A DNA stretch of 64,000 nt from Holtermannia corniformis (taxonomy: Eukaryota; Basidiomycota; Tremellomycetes; Holtermanniales): the NCBI GenBank assembly GCA_001599935.1, contig BCIJ01000012.1, forward strand, positions 39,500 through 103,499. The letters are read 5' to 3'. Positions within the stretch are counted from its first letter, which is position 1; each line of letters starts with the position of its first letter. A model generated the notes under the pieces. That model did no database searches and was not told where the DNA came from. It was given only the letters and a program-made list of their open reading frames with translations. Shown here piece by piece: positions 1 to 12,010 of the stretch. The translations under genes were made by a program, and so were the position numbers.

Positions 1-177
1 TGCCGTCTTGCCACCCTCGACATCTTGTTGGCCATCGCCAGCGTCGACAACGACCGCGACAGCGTGCAGCGACTGTTGACAGTGCTCGAGAACCTCTTGG
101 CGAGCGTCCAACTACCTCTTGGCGAAACCCGCACGAAAAACGGATCAGCAACGGTCGAGAACCACTCTTGTTCTTGA
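1..177 (+). CDS. 3' end of an unidentified protein (partial)
   Basis: Frame 1 is open from the window edge to a TGA at 175-177, 58 codons. The translation is rich in Leu, Ala and Val with a heptad-like helical pattern (LDILLAIASV, VQRLLTVLENLL), which looks like the helical end of a larger protein and not random sequence. The next gene starts 72 bp downstream on the same strand. The open frame is short, so the call rests on composition. The 5' part lies outside the window and I recognise no family. Confidence 0.4.
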   Translation, partial: CRLATLDILLAIASVDNDRDSVQRLLTVLENLLASVQLPLGETRTKNGSATVENHSCS

Positions 178-249
178 TCGCCGCCTTCTCCACTCCCTTG
201 ACCGCCCAGCGTCGCCAGCACGTATGGACATTCTCTTCGTCGCTCGCAG

Positions 250-3200
250 ATGAGATTCGGCGCTAGAACGAGTTCGGATCGGACAATGTCGGCCGATGGC
301 TCATCCACCGGCTCGCCCCTCACATCGCTCGGCGAGCACTCGCCATCCAAGGCGTCACTGGGCGGAGCGTCGCCAGACTTTGAAGCAACGAGCTCGGTGA
401 GGAACGCAGGGCTGTTTGCGTCAAAATTCCCTGTCGAGATGCGGCACGGACCGGATGGGGCCTCGTCTCGGTTCGGTACGAGGGAGCGCAGAGTGGATGG
501 AGAGTCTGGTACGTCGAAAGCCGCGAGTGGACGTGTACTGACTCTAGCAGCGCGCAGTACAACTTCTAAAACCCTCCTTGGCGATCTCATAGACGAACCG
601 CGCGTTCGTATACAATCCTCACCCATCAAGATCAGTCAGCTGCTCAACTCGCCTACCAAATCGCCCGAGCCAGAAGACGAGATCGTTGTCCAGGTCCCAG
701 CCCACAACCCGCCGTTAGAAGCATCCTTTACAACCGCACAAGGACCTGCACCCATTCCGGTTCCTCCCGGACGCCCTTCCAAGTTCTGGGAATACGTAGT
801 CGTACCGGTCGTGGCTCAGACGGAACCGACACTGCCGATTTGCGAGACGAGGACGAGGTTTGGGAACCCGTCGGTTGAAAGGCAGATCGTCGACGCCTTG
901 GATGCTGGGACCGAAGGGGTGATGGCCAAGGGTAGAGGCCGGGTTGCACCTCGTGCGAGCAAAGGCAAAAAGCGCTCCACGCACGACTATACCTCGTCAG
1001 AACCCGACGCCGGTCCATCGAGGAAAAAGGCAATCAGTGTACGGACAAAGGAGAGTGCGAGGCCAACCAAGAGGTCGAAGCAAGCACCGGACCAAGTGTC
1101 CGCAGCCGAGAGCTCTCGTTCGGGTGCGGAGCGTGCTGTCAAGTCAGAGGCGCAGGTCGACCTGAACGCAAAGGAGTCTGTCAACGATGCTGTCGCAGTG
1201 GGCGCTTCGCACGGCGAATCGACGAACAAGGCCAACCGCACGCTCGATCCAGAGCGCATGTCAGCCGCAGCAGCACAGCCGCGGAAGAAAGTGCAGCTCG
1301 AGCAACCCACCGAGAGCTCGCGCAAACCGAAAAAGCCGCGCGCGAGTCTCAAGACGGCTTTTGAAGATCCGCCGGACGCACTTCGAGATCTCACGCAGAC
1401 TGGCGCGGACTGTGCCATCGAGAACGCGGCGGAGCGTCTCCGCGTTAGCAAGAGTCCCGGCAAAGCCCGCGTTGACACCGAGTCACCCGTCCCAAGATCC
1501 AGCAAGCACACGACACCGCTCGTGGAGAGCGTCCGCGATATGCGCGATGAAGATTGGTGGGATCCCGAGCCGGCTAGGCGCAAGTGTGAGTTGCCGACTC
1601 ATCCCGGCCAGTGGGCTGATGAAGCAGCGAATGGCAGAGCCAAGACTGGAGGCGCTCGCCCAAAGAAGGGTGAGTCTATCGCTGCGTGGCCTCGCTGACA
1701 GCTCAGCTCCGCCGCGTGACCCGCTCGATGATCAGATTCGCCGCTTATGTCAAGGGCAGGAAACAGAACGGCAAATGGCAATATGTCAGCGTGTGCGCTA
1801 CGCCGAGCATCCAAAATGCGTCCAGTGCATCAGTAAGATTTCCGGTGATACCTGTCGCTACCGTGGCTTCCGCGTCTTTCCGTGAGTTCTAAAGGGCTGG
1901 GCGTCGCTCACACCTCAGGATCAACCCGGATACCGGCGACATCACTGGCCAGCCGTACTTTGCGAGTCAGCCCGTGCACCCGCCAGTTGCTCGCGCGCCC
2001 ACGACTTATAATGCCGACTTTGGGCCAGAGGCGGTCGCAGCGACGAGGGTGAGTGCTCCATGTGTGATCGCGCTGACGACAGGCCGTCGTCGTTGGCGCC
2101 ATGCTGCCCGTGATCACCGACGAGTTGCGCCACGTCGCTGCCAACGATGCGCTGTATCGCGATATCGGCGAGGACAATCAGCGCATGCTCTGTGGTAAGC
2201 CCCCTCTTCCGTAGCCCGGCTGACGCCAGACTTTTGCTCGTCGACAATCTTTGGCGGCAGCTGGTTCTGCCAGACTTGCGGTCGCGACTATTGCGACCAG
2301 TGCAAGTGCTTGATCCCGACCTCGCTAGACGACGTCGAGAGCATGTCACTCGACAAGGGTTCAAGACCGCGCCTCCTTCGGTGCATGCACCGGGGTCCGC
2401 CCCATGACCAGAACAACCTCCGCGCCGTCTCACGCTTTTCAAAAGCCGACGTCGAGGCGCACTGGGTCGCCATGGCCGCGCGCATGGTAGAGAACCGCAC
2501 GTCATTCGACGCCTTGGCCAAGTATCCCGGCTTTACTCTGCTCCTCGACCGCCTACGCGCCGCCGACATTTCGCCTCAGCCCGCCGCCGAGCCTGAAGCG
2601 TACTTTGAGCAGCTGTGCGACGCGATGTACACCAAATCGACCCATCGCACGGCGATCGACGATCCGGCGGGCTTGCGCGAGCAGTCGCTCGAATTCATGC
2701 ACGTCCGTGGCGTCCAACTGCCCCCTAGCGATGACCGGTTCTTCGACGCCGCTTGGAGGCGGAGCGAGCCGCTTGTCGTCGATCATTGCGGCCAAGAGCT
2801 CAAGCTCGACTGGACGCCAAAGGGGTTCATCGAGCGCTATGGGGACCAGAGCTGCTGTGAGTCGCTGCCTCGCCGACCATGCTGACAGCCTAGACGTTGT
2901 CAACTGCCAATCCAACCTGTCAATCCCTACGACGGTCGGTAAATTCTTCAGCGCGTTTGGCAAACCCGAAGGTCGCAGAGGGATCATGAAGCTCAAGGTG
3001 GGTTGGTCACCTGATGCCAGGCTGACCCGCAGGACTGGCCACCGACGAGCGACTTCAAGGAGAGCTTTCCAGACTTGTACGACGACTTTAACCGCGCGCT
3101 GCCTGTCCCAGACTACACTCGTCGTGACGGTCGGCTCAACATTTCTGCGCATGTGAGCGGCTGCCCTCGCGTGGCGATCGCTGACCGGCAGTACCCCGAC

Positions 3201-4825
3201 GGACCATCGCGCCCTGATCTGGGTCCCAAGATGTACAATGCATATGTAAGTGCATAGCCAAGCCGCGTCGACTGACCCGCAGGAAGCAAAGGAGACCAAA
3301 GGCGGGCACGGCTCGTAAGTGTTCGACTCGACGTGACTGTGCTGATCGGCAGGACCCGGCTGCATATGGACATTGCCGACGCCATCAACATCATGGTCTA
3401 TGCATCCGACCGTCCCGACGGCCAACCCGGCTGCGCAGTGTGGGACATTTATCGCCCGACCGACGCCCATCAGATCCGACAGTTTCTCACCGCGCGGTAC
3501 AAGGCCACGCACGCGTTTACGGATCCGATCCATTCCCAGCTCTTCTACCTCGATGCCAACCTCCGCAGGGAGCTCTACGACGAGACCGGGGTAGCCAGCT
3601 TTCGCATCTACCAGTATCCAGTGAGTCTTCTGCCCAACGATCCGTGCTGACATGCAGGGCCAAGCAGTCTTCATCCCGGCCGGGTGCGCGCACCAAGTGT
3701 GCAACTTGGCCGACTGTATCAAGATTGCCATGGACTTTGTCAGCCCTCGTGAGTGGTCCTGGTGCCGAGAGTGTGCTGACCGCTTAGACAACATCGAACG
3801 CTGCCAAGAGCTCACGGCCGACTTTCGCAAGGAAAACTTTGTGCGGGCGTGGAAGGACGACGTGTTGCAGCTGCGCAACGTCATGTGGTGCGTTGTGCGG
3901 GTTGGGGATTGAGCTGACTTGCAGGCATGCGTGGCTTGCGTGTCAGGCCGCAGGTACCCACGCGCCCGTCGAGCAAGCAGACCCCGAGGCCGCTCAGTCT
4001 ACCGCCGCGCCTCCAAGCAAGTCACCAGCCGAGCTTCTCGCAGAAGACTTGCTCGAGATTATTGTTGCGCATGCGCATCTGCCGGTCGCGCTGGCTGATG
4101 CGGTGGCCGACGCGCCGTTCCATGCCAAACAAGAGACTCCCGAGGTCGTCGAGCAACCTATTAGCTCGCCATCAGCGCAGGATGTGGCCATGGCCGAACC
4201 GACTGCACCAGTCGAAACGATCGAGGTAGCCGCTCGCTGCGGTACCGAAGACGACCTCATGTCGCCGGAATCGACCACCGCGTTGCTGGTTGTCATGGCT
4301 GAGGCGGCCCCGCCTCTCGAAGAGTTGGTCGAGGCGGCCGCGACGCCTGCGACAGGCCCGTCCGAGGCAAACCAGTCGACTGCTACCGAGACGCACGCGG
4401 CGCCTGAAGCCAAGGCGCCCAGTCGCGACTCTGGCCCCGGCTCGGCAAGTGATTCGACAACTACAGGCAAACCCGCCGCCATCAACTGCGTCTCCGCAGA
4501 CGCTGGCCCCACGTCGCCTATAGACCACGACAGCCTGAGCTCGATCGACGGCGACGACCCCGCAGTGTCAGAAGCATCCACCAGCGAACCAATCGACCAC
4601 CGAACGCTGTCAATCATCGACACGATCCGTACGCCTCCAACGCCCGATCTGTACTCTGGCAACGGATACATGGAAGGCTATGGCAAGCCGGCGAGTGTTG
4701 AAACTGCGAGCGCGGGCGACTTGTCATCCGACGATCTGGCGTCGGATGACGGCCACCTCGGCTCACTGCGCGCGCTCTCACCCGGTGTCATCAGCGAAGG
4801 GATCGACCCTGCGCTCGCTAGCTAG
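250..4825 (+). CDS. JmjC-domain protein, KDM3/JHDM2-like histone demethylase
   Basis: Model of 13 exons: 250-1669, 1707-1881, 1919-2048, 2083-2194, 2230-2856, 2894-2997, 3033-3152, 3192-3245, 3283-3314, 3353-3620, 3658-3748, 3788-3887, 3925-4825; all phases agree, giving 1377 residues. The N-terminal third is basic and low-complexity. A Cys-rich segment (CVQCISKISGDTC, about 1830-1853) and a second finger (CQTCGRDYCDQCKC, about 2268-2309) precede the JmjC domain. The JmjC iron ligands are visible: HMD of the HxD motif at about 3362-3370, and the distal His in AGCAHQV at about 3680-3700. The order zinc finger then JmjC matches KDM3-type H3K9 demethylases, which use Fe(II) and 2-oxoglutarate in the nucleus. 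Substrate specificity is inference. The C-terminal exon is acidic, Ala/Ser-rich and without a recognised domain. An ATG at 286 is an alternative start. Confidence 0.85.
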
Positions 4826-4967
4826 CCCATGTATACGATGATGATAAGACGATCCACCGAGTCGACGCTTATCGCTAATCGGATCCGCGCATTAGCATCT
4901 TATTTGTAATCGGCGACTCGACCTCGTCAGCAAGGACGACAGAAGCACAGCTTGAACCATCACCATC

Positions 4968-6135
4968 ATGCCAGGTCCACGTCTCGCTCACAAGGTGCGT
5001 AGCGAGCGGCAGCTGGGCGGGCTGACGAGGACAGGTCGCCGTCATCACCGGTGCTGGCTCGTGCGTTCTATGCTCACAACGGCGCTGACTGTGCAGTGGG
5101 ATCGGTCTCGAGACCGCTCTCCAGTTTGCCGCAGAGGGCGCGCATATCGTCCTTGCCGACATCAACGAGCCTGCGGCGGTCAAGGCGGCCGCGTACCTCA
5201 ACTCGCAGTTTCCAGAGTCCAACAGCGTCGCCGTCCGGTGCGATGTGAGCGTGGAAGCCGATGTGGAAAAGACGATTGCAAAGGCTCTCGAGGCGTTTGG
5301 CCGCCTGGACGTGCTTGTGAGTGAACAACTCGCGCCGAGTGCAGCTGAGCGACAGTTTAACAATGCTGGGATCATGCACGGCGCCGACGATGACGCCGTC
5401 AACACGGAAGAACGCATCTGGGACTTGACCCAGGCGATCAATGTCAAGGGCGTGTGGTACGGCTGCAAGCATGCGATCATTGCCATGCGCAAGGTGGGTG
5501 CGCTAGGTCGAGGCATGGCTGACGCTCAGAACCCGACCGACGCCGCCAACGGTCTCCACGTCGGCGGCTCGATCATCAACGTTGCCTCGTTTGTCGCCAA
5601 GCTCGGTGCGGCCACGCCTCAGATTGCGTGTGAGCCGTGTGCGCGAGCTCTGAGCAGCACTGACCGACAGACACGGCGTCAAAGGGTGCCGTGCTCGCCA
5701 TGACGCGCGAGCTCGCCATGGTGCACGCTCGTGAAGGCATCCGGTTCAACTCGCTCTGCCCGTGCGTGCAACTGTGCATCGCAACGACTGACAAGGCAGC
5801 GGCCCGATCCGAACCCCGCTGCTGATGGACTATCTCAACACGGCTGAAAAGCTCGACCGCCGGATGACGCACGTCCCGATGGGTCGCTTTGGCGAAGCCG
5901 TCGAGCAGGCCAAGGCTGTCGTGTTCTGTACGTATGCTCCAGCCAACACGGCTGACGAGTGCAGTGGCCTCGGATGACTCGTCGTACATCAACGGGACCG
6001 ACTTTATGGTCGATGGCGGCCTTTCGTCGTGCTATGTTGTAAGTCGGTCTACGCACTCGTCCACAGCCGCTCATCCTGCAGACGCCGCTCGGGGAGAACC
6101 CGCTGCCGGCTCCCAAGGGCCTGTTGCCCTCGTAG
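4968..6135 (+). CDS. Short-chain dehydrogenase/reductase (classical SDR)
   Basis: Nine exons: 4968-4994, 5035-5060, 5097-5316, 5356-5493, 5530-5629, 5671-5761, 5800-5927, 5965-6038, 6082-6135; 285 residues. The cofactor motif reads GAGSGIG across the exon 2/3 junction. It is followed by NNAG, a conserved Ser region (NVAS) and the catalytic YTASK, where Tyr is split by an intron. The end carries YINGTDFMVDGG, typical of this NAD(P)(H)-dependent oxidoreductase family. An acidic residue after the second beta strand (LADINEP) favours NAD(H); this is inference. The substrate cannot be told from sequence. There is no signal peptide, so it is probably cytosolic. Confidence 0.92.
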
Positions 6136-6215
6136 ACTGTGATGACTGCAAACGTGTACAAACCCCAGTGATGGATTTTTCATGACGTGGTTGTCTCTTG
6201 CCTGTTGACCATCGG

Positions 6216-7575
6216 ATGCCCATCGACCTGGTTGCGTTTGGAGCTCTTGCCGGGTCTGCAACCGCACTCGTCTACGCTCTCTACACGATGCCGAGCTCTC
6301 GCCAACAGTTTCTCGGCCCCGGCTGGGTCGACGGCGAGTTTGCGCCGTTGAGAAACGACATGATGCTCCGTGCGGCCCGCGGTCCGTCTCTCGGTCTCGA
6401 CAAGGCCTAGCTGACATGTACAGGCGAGGAGACGGAGCGTGCGCCCGTGTGGGTCATGCGCCAGGCAGGTCGCTACCTCCCTGGTCCGTCTCTCCGGTTC
6501 TTCACCCAAACTGACCATCAGAGTTCCTCGAGCTGCGCAAGAAGCACTCGTTCTTCGAGTGCTGCCAGACGCCTTCCCTCGCGTGCGAGCTCACGCTCCA
6601 ACCGATCCGCCGGTTCTCGGGCCTGCTCGACGCCGCCATCATCTTTTGCGACATTCTCGTCGTCCCGCAGGCCATGGGCATGGTGGTCGAGATGCATCCT
6701 GGCGCCGGTCCCGTCCTGCCTTCACCCCTCGTCACCCCTGCCGATCTCGAACGCCTGCACAAGACGGTCGATATCCACAAGCAGCTAGGCTACGTGTTTG
6801 AAGCGATCAAGCTCACTAGGGAGGCGCTGCAGGGCGAGGTCCCGCTGATTGGCTTCTGCGGTGCGCCTTGGACTCTGATGGCGTACATGGTCGAGGGCGG
6901 CGGCAGCAAGACGTTTCAAAAGAGCAAAGAGTGGCTGTACCGCTACCCCGAGGCGAGCAAGCAGCTGCTGTTGCGCATTGCCGATGTCTGTGCGGATCTC
7001 TTGGTCGGCCAAGTGCTGGCTGGCGCTCAGGTGGGTTTTCTCATCTATTCTGCTACTCTACACCTACCATGCTGACCGCGCAGATGGTCCAAGTGTTCGA
7101 CTCGTGGGCGGGCGAGCTCACGCCGTACCAATTCGAAGCTTTCGCCCTCCCGGCCCTCGTCTACATCCGTGAAAAGTTCCACCGCGTCCTGACCGAGCTC
7201 TCGCACCCGATCCCACCCATGACGCTGTTTGCAAAAGGCGCAAACGACAGCATCACCCTGCAGTCGGCCGTGGCCGGCTACGACACGCTCGGTCTCGACT
7301 GGACGATCGACCCGGTCAACGCGCGCGCCCTGTCGGACGCAGGCAGTGAACAGGCCGAGCAAAGGAGGATGACGTTCCAGGGCAACTGGGACCCGGTCGT
7401 CCTGTACGCTGGTAGGGACGGGATCGAGCGTGAAGTCGAGCGCGTCGCGCAACGCTTCAAGGCCGCGGGCGGGGCCTGGATCGCAAACCTCGGCCACGGC
7501 GTGACGCCGCAAGTCAAGCCAGACGACTTCAAGTGGTTCCTGCAGTGTGTGCACCAGTATACCCGCCGAGGATAG
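6216..7575 (+). CDS. hemE: Uroporphyrinogen decarboxylase
   Basis: Four exons: 6216-6381, 6424-6483, 6522-7030, 7084-7575; 408 residues. It decarboxylates the four acetate side chains of uroporphyrinogen III to coproporphyrinogen in heme synthesis. Family signatures are clear: RAPVWVMRQAGRYLPEF (substrate-binding loop), GFCGAPWTLMAYMVEGG, DSWAGELTP and NLGHGVTP near the C-terminus. About 45 residues precede the conserved LRNDMMLRAARG and include a hydrophobic stretch (VAFGALAGSATALVYAL), unusual for this cytosolic enzyme. An in-frame ATG at 6288 would remove most of it. Introns 1 and 2 both begin GTCCGT. Confidence 0.95.
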
Positions 7576-7684
7576 CATGTATAGACGATCCCAACTCGTA
7601 GAAGATTCGTGGTGTACGCAAACAAGGGAGATTTCTTCGAACCGTCGAGTCGTTGTAGCGTTCGAATCGTTCTGTTCATCAACG

Positions 7685-8322
7685 ATGCAGGCCACTCGCT
7701 CGCTCTGTGGTGCTTCCCGCTTGCCGTTGACGCCCAAGCGGGCCAACAAGGATTTTTACAAGGGTTGGTGCGCGTTCGGTGGAACCGTCTAACGATCGCA
7801 GGGACCGGTCAGTCGTACACTCCGGGCGGTGGCCATCGCACAGGCCCACCAGGCAAGCATGTCGTCGGAGGCAAGGCAAAGTACAGGCTGGTAGATGACA
7901 ACGTCCGGTTCTTTGTCGGGCCCGGTCAGGAGGCGTTCAACGAGACGAGGGTGGGTTCAGCTCGGCTGCGTCTCTTGCTGACCAGGCAGCTACGACCGTA
8001 CGTGTCCACGGCTGTACCCAAGCGTGAACCGGGTGTCCTCCCACCTCGGCGGACACGCAACCTGCTCCCTCCTTTCTCTCCCAACGCCCTCCCGCCCCTC
8101 CCGACGGCCACCACGGCCGAGGGGCAAGAACCGTTCTTGATCCGAAAAGACTTTGTCGACTTTTCAAAGCGCTATCAGCGCCTGACGACTGAAGACAAGA
8201 AGGCGCTGGTGATGAGCACACGGAGAAAGTTTTGGGACGGCCTCATGCGGCAGTATGGTGCGAGGGGAGCCGAAGGAGAGCAGGCGAGGACGGAAGAGGT
8301 CGAGCGGAGGGCAGGGCAGTGA
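7685..8322 (+). CDS. Mitochondrial ribosomal protein mL41 (MRPL27 family)
   Basis: Exons 7685-7763, 7802-7950 and 7990-8322; 186 residues. The N-terminus is basic and then runs into LTPKRANKDFYKGTG, the hallmark of the fungal MRP-L27/mL41 family, followed by a Gly-rich segment and ETRLRPYVS, corresponding to the family's conserved LKPYV. It should be part of the mitochondrial large subunit. Intron 1 starts with GTTGGT, required by the reading frame. The C-terminal 100 residues are longer than in the yeast protein. Confidence 0.8.
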
Positions 8323-8483
8323 TGCAGTTTTGACGTGCGATGGTCGCTGCATGCTCACATCTGATGCAGTCGGCGAGAACGGGGAGCATGCTGACGCTGG
8401 CTAGGCGGAAGGCGAGTCGACTGCAAACTGATCGGCCGTGCACAGCAAACGTCTACCTTGCTGTCCTTTCGTCGACAACCACC

Positions 8484-10556
8484 ATGCATATCCCCCTCGT
8501 ACTCGGCTTCGCGCTCGCCGCAGCTGCACCAAGCCCGACAGTCCGTCTCGGCAGCACGGCGATACAAGGCCTCGCGTTTCCCCAGTTCAACCAAGATGTC
8601 TTCCTTGGCATCCCCTATGCCCAGCCGCGTACGTTGCGTTCAACCTGCCCGAGCTCACCCCAGCCATTGGTAACCTCCGGTTCGCACCGCCCAGACCCTA
8701 CCGCTGGACGCAGCGTGCATTCAACGCTACCACCGTTGCGAATGCGTGTCTGCAGGATCCCACAAGTGTACGTGGGCCATCGCAACGAGTACGACTGAGA
8801 TGCAGGTCGGAGCCGTCGGCGGAGCGCCCGTGTCGGAAGACTGCTTGACCGTCAGCATCTACCGCCCAGCCGGCGTGACCGCCAACGCCAAGCTGCCCGT
8901 CATGGTCTGGATGTGCGTCGCTTTGGTGGGGCGCACCGCTGACGCTCAGCTATGGCGGCGGCTTCTTTGCTGGCTCTTCGACTCCTTACAACGCTACGGC
9001 CCTCGTTGGCGCCAGTATCCTTGCGGTGGGTCACCTACGTCGCTTCAATCCTGATGCCCCAGCACACGCCCGTAGTCTTTGTTGCGTTCAACTACCGCGT
9101 TGGCATCTTGGGCTTTGGGTAGGTTCCGCCTGACCGTTCACTACTGACACCCAGTGGCGGCAAAGAGTTTGCAGATCGCAACGCTGGCAACCTCGGCCTC
9201 CAAGATCAGCTGCTCGCGCTCGAATGGGTCCAGGCTCACATCCGCTCGTTTGGAGGTGATCCAGACAACGTGACGGCGTTTGGCTTGTCCTCGGGCGCCA
9301 TTTCGATCTCGCTGCATCTACTCAACCCGGCCGTCATTGCACGCAGGAAACCGCTCTTTCACCGTGCCATCATGCAGTCGGGCGCGCCGTCTACGTTTCC
9401 GCTGGTCAAAGCCGCCGTCTCGAGGCAAGCGGCCTACGACGCCGTCGTGACCGCCACGGGCTGTGCAGGCGAGAACAGCTTTGACTGCCTTAAATGGTTG
9501 GATGCGGATTCGCTGCTCAACGCGACGCTCAGTGTGCTCCGCTCGCTCGAGTTTCAGCTCTTGTATGTTTAACGCTGTCCCCCTGGTGCTGACCAGACAG
9601 CAACTTTGCGTTTGGTATGTTGCCGCCTGCGCTTCCCGACTGACCTCAGGCCCGGTCATCGACGGCCGCATGATCCCAGATTCACCCCAGCGTCTCATCC
9701 AGACCGGCGCCTTTCGCAAGACGCCGTTCATCGCCGGCAACACGCTAGACGAGTGCGTGGCACAAGAGACAAACACGGCTGACATTCCAGAGGCACCGTC
9801 TTTGTCCCACTCGACCTCAACTCGACAGATCAATCAATCGCCTACCTCGACTTGTTCCTGCCAAAGCCGGCAGCTCGCGACGTGGTCAACGGCCTGTTTG
9901 ATCTCTACCCGGTCGGAGATGTCGCGGCGGGCTCGTCAGTACCGGCTTACATCGACATGGCTAACATGCAGACCGTACGGCACGGGCAATGAGACGTTTG
10001 GTCTTTCCCCGCAGTACGTTGGCACCCGTCTGCCTTTGCTGATCGACAGGTTCAAGCGCGGCGCCAGTCTCGTCGGCGACCTCACGCTGCAGTCGGCTCG
10101 GTACGTCGCTAATCTGTTGTCCCTGCTCACGCGACAGGCGCGAATTCCTCGACCATGCCGCCCGCCACGGCCTCACCGACACGTACTCGTACAGCTTTCA
10201 AGAGCCGTTTGCCAACGCTTCAGCCTACGGCGTCTCGCACGCCATCGACGCGTACTTTACCTTTGGCTTTGTCTCGCCCGAGTCTGGCTTTGCGCCAGAG
10301 TCCGAAGCGGTCCAGACTGATCTAATCGCGTATTGGTGCGTGTCGCGCGCACCCGCACGTGCTGATCGGTAGGATCAACTATGCAAACAGTGGCAATCCC
10401 AACGGCCGCTCGCTTCCACCGTGGCCAGCCTACGACGCTGCAGGCGCACGCAACCTGCTGCGCTTCAAAGCCAACGACATGACTGTCTTCAAGGACGACT
10501 ACCGCCAAGAGCAGATTGCGTACGTTAACGCGCACGGGCAAGAGTTTAGTCACTAG
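8484..10556 (+). CDS. Secreted type-B carboxylesterase/lipase
   Basis: At least ten short introns. A signal peptide ([17 protein letters not shown]) begins the protein. Carboxylesterase landmarks follow in order: [40 protein letters not shown] (oxyanion hole), [25 protein letters not shown], and the nucleophile elbow GLSSGA. The acid is probably the Glu in NTLDEG and the base the His in VSHAID. A 14-nt micro-exon at 9601-9614 is needed to read FNFAFGPVIDG. It would hydrolyse extracellular esters or lipids; the substrate is unknown. The usual GESAGA is GLSSGA here, still GxSxG. Confidence 0.9.
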
Positions 10557-10621
10557 GTGTGAGATACGTGGGATAGAAGTGTCATCTGAATTTGTTGCCC
10601 TCAGATGCAGCCGACCTCGGC

Positions 10622-10708
10622 AGCGCTGACAATGGAGTTTTTGGCGGCGCTCGGCGGGATGTCTGGTTGCCGTTGCTCCGCGCCATGGTAGCGCTGACAA
10701 TGGAGTTT
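10622..10708. repeat. Direct repeat, 19 bp, two copies
   Basis: The 19-mer AGCGCTGACAATGGAGTTT occurs at 10622-10640 and again at 10690-10708, just before the first small Cys-rich gene. A diverged CAGCGCTCGG follows at 10741. It may be the debris of a local duplication or a shared promoter element. Confidence 0.7.
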
Positions 10709-10763
10709 CCTATCGGCAGACCAAGACCAGCACACATGGGCAGCGCTCGGCAAGATGGCTGGG

Positions 10764-10771
10764 CATAAAAG
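10764..10771 (+). promoter_or_regulatory. TATA box of the first family A gene
   Basis: CATAAAAG lies 27 bp before the ATG at 10798. Similar boxes precede many of the small intronless genes in this window. Confidence 0.5.
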
Positions 10772-10797
10772 CAAGACTCTTGGAGACGCTGGGCATA

Positions 10798-11118
10798 ATG
10801 GTCAAGTGCAGCAACTGCCGGCAAGCGTGCGACTCGTCCTATACGGGCTACCGGCTCTGCGCTTCGTGCTCAGTGCTCACCTCTTGTCGCGAATGTGGCG
10901 AAAAGGTCGCCAAGGGCGATACAAGCACCGAAGGCGATTGCGAGGCATGTTTCTACATCCTCCATCGCTCGCTCGACTTTGAATGCGAGAAGAGCACCTG
11001 CTCGACGAAGATCACGTCTGCGCAAGGTGATCAATGCGCACTCCATGGCGGGTCGCGCTTGCCAACCATGCAGCAGATGCCCGGGCTGTGGAGCAAAAGC
11101 CGTTGGAAGCCGTATTAA
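10798..11118 (+). CDS. Small Cys-rich protein, family A, long form (copy 1)
   Basis: Single exon, 106 residues, no signal peptide or membrane segment. Cys pairs: CSNC near the start, CASC, CREC, then GDCEAC, an FEC-x5-C unit and C-x2-HGG. The arrangement suggests two or three zinc-binding sites. It shares the order CxxC - CxxC - CxxC - EGDCxxCF - DFxC - AQ - C - HGG with the four other copies downstream. No known family recognised. The ATG at 10798 is preferred because it follows a TATA box. Confidence 0.8.
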   Translation: MVKCSNCRQACDSSYTGYRLCASCSVLTSCRECGEKVAKGDTSTEGDCEACFYILHRSLDFECEKSTCSTKITSAQGDQCALHGGSRLPTMQQMPGLWSKSRWKPY

Positions 11119-11419
11119 TACACAGATGACCAATCAGGCCATGTGCTATCATTGTACTGCGGAGCAGTGCTGTCACTGGGGCGCTCCGAAGCAGATTGTC
11201 CAGTGTGGCCCTTGATCGCTTTCCCGTTGCTTACCGTCGCCCGCCTGCTGCTCTGCGCCGCGATCCCCTTTGTCCTAGGTTGCTCTTGATCCGGGCTCAG
11301 AAAGGGTCGTCGCGCAGGGTCCTCCCGCGTTGTATCGGAACATCGCCCCGCTCAGTGAGCTGGGTTCCAAGCCGGAGAACGTGCATAAATAGCTCACTTT
11401 TCATCAGCGACACTCAGCA
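11119..11419. other. Intergenic spacer in the family A array
   Basis: No coding signal recognised. It holds a TATA-like CATAAATA at 11384-11391, 29 bp before the next ATG. Confidence 0.5.
11384..11391 (+). promoter_or_regulatory. TATA box of family A copy 2
   Basis: CATAAATA ends 29 bp before the ATG at 11420. Spacing matches that of copy 1. Confidence 0.5.
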
Positions 11420-11755
11420 ATGCCCAAGTGTAACAACTGCCGCCAGCCACTGACGCTTCCTATCGCCGACGGCGACTCTACCACTTTGTGCGAGACATGC
11501 TCGGTGCCCACTACTTGTAATGAGTGCCAGAAACTCGTGCCAATAGGGGAGACGAGCACAGAGGGAGACTGCCGCTCGTGCTTTGACGTCATCCAAAGTC
11601 ATCTAGACTTTGACTGCGAGCACGAAACCTGCAACACCAAGATCGCGTCTGTCCAAGGAGAGTACTGCACCCGTCACGGTGGGAATCCCAGGCCGAAACC
11701 GTCCAAACTCGAGACGGCCTGGCGTGGGAGCCGATGGAAGCCCTCGACAGAGTGA
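11420..11755 (+). CDS. Small Cys-rich protein, family A, long form (copy 2)
   Basis: Single exon, 111 residues. The N-terminus MPKCNNCRQ parallels copy 1 (MVKCSNCRQ). Then CETC, CNEC, TSTEGDCRSCF, FDC-x4-C and YCTRHGG appear in the same order and spacing. The tail also matches: copy 1 ends SRWKPY and this one GSRWKPSTE. The similarity is protein-level over the full length, so this is a tandem duplicate kept under coding constraint. No signal peptide. Confidence 0.85.
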   Translation: MPKCNNCRQPLTLPIADGDSTTLCETCSVPTTCNECQKLVPIGETSTEGDCRSCFDVIQSHLDFDCEHETCNTKIASVQGEYCTRHGGNPRPKPSKLETAWRGSRWKPSTE

Positions 11756-12010
11756 TCTCCCAGTGAGATGAACAGCAGCAGTAACCATTCCCTTGAATCA
11801 CGATAGCGAGTCGGAGTTACCTTCCGCGGACTGCAGACAGGGGAGCATTCCCTTATGACAGCAAGTCTGCATCTTGCATGACGTCGTTCAAAGGGACTCG
11901 GTAGCACTTGCCATGGCGATCACAGCTGCTGGTCAGGCCAAAGAAACACGCATAACATGTCCTGCGCTCACCACTGGGCACATATTGCGCGGTGTTGCGG
12001 CCGGAGCAGC

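Noticed and set aside
2553..3884. 443-residue open frame on the minus strand inside the JmjC gene
   Set aside because: It lies antisense to exons with clear JmjC motifs. Long antisense frames are expected in GC-rich coding DNA.
3994..4671. 225-residue antisense frame
   Set aside because: Antisense to the last JmjC exon; Ser/Ala-rich composition mirrors the sense strand.
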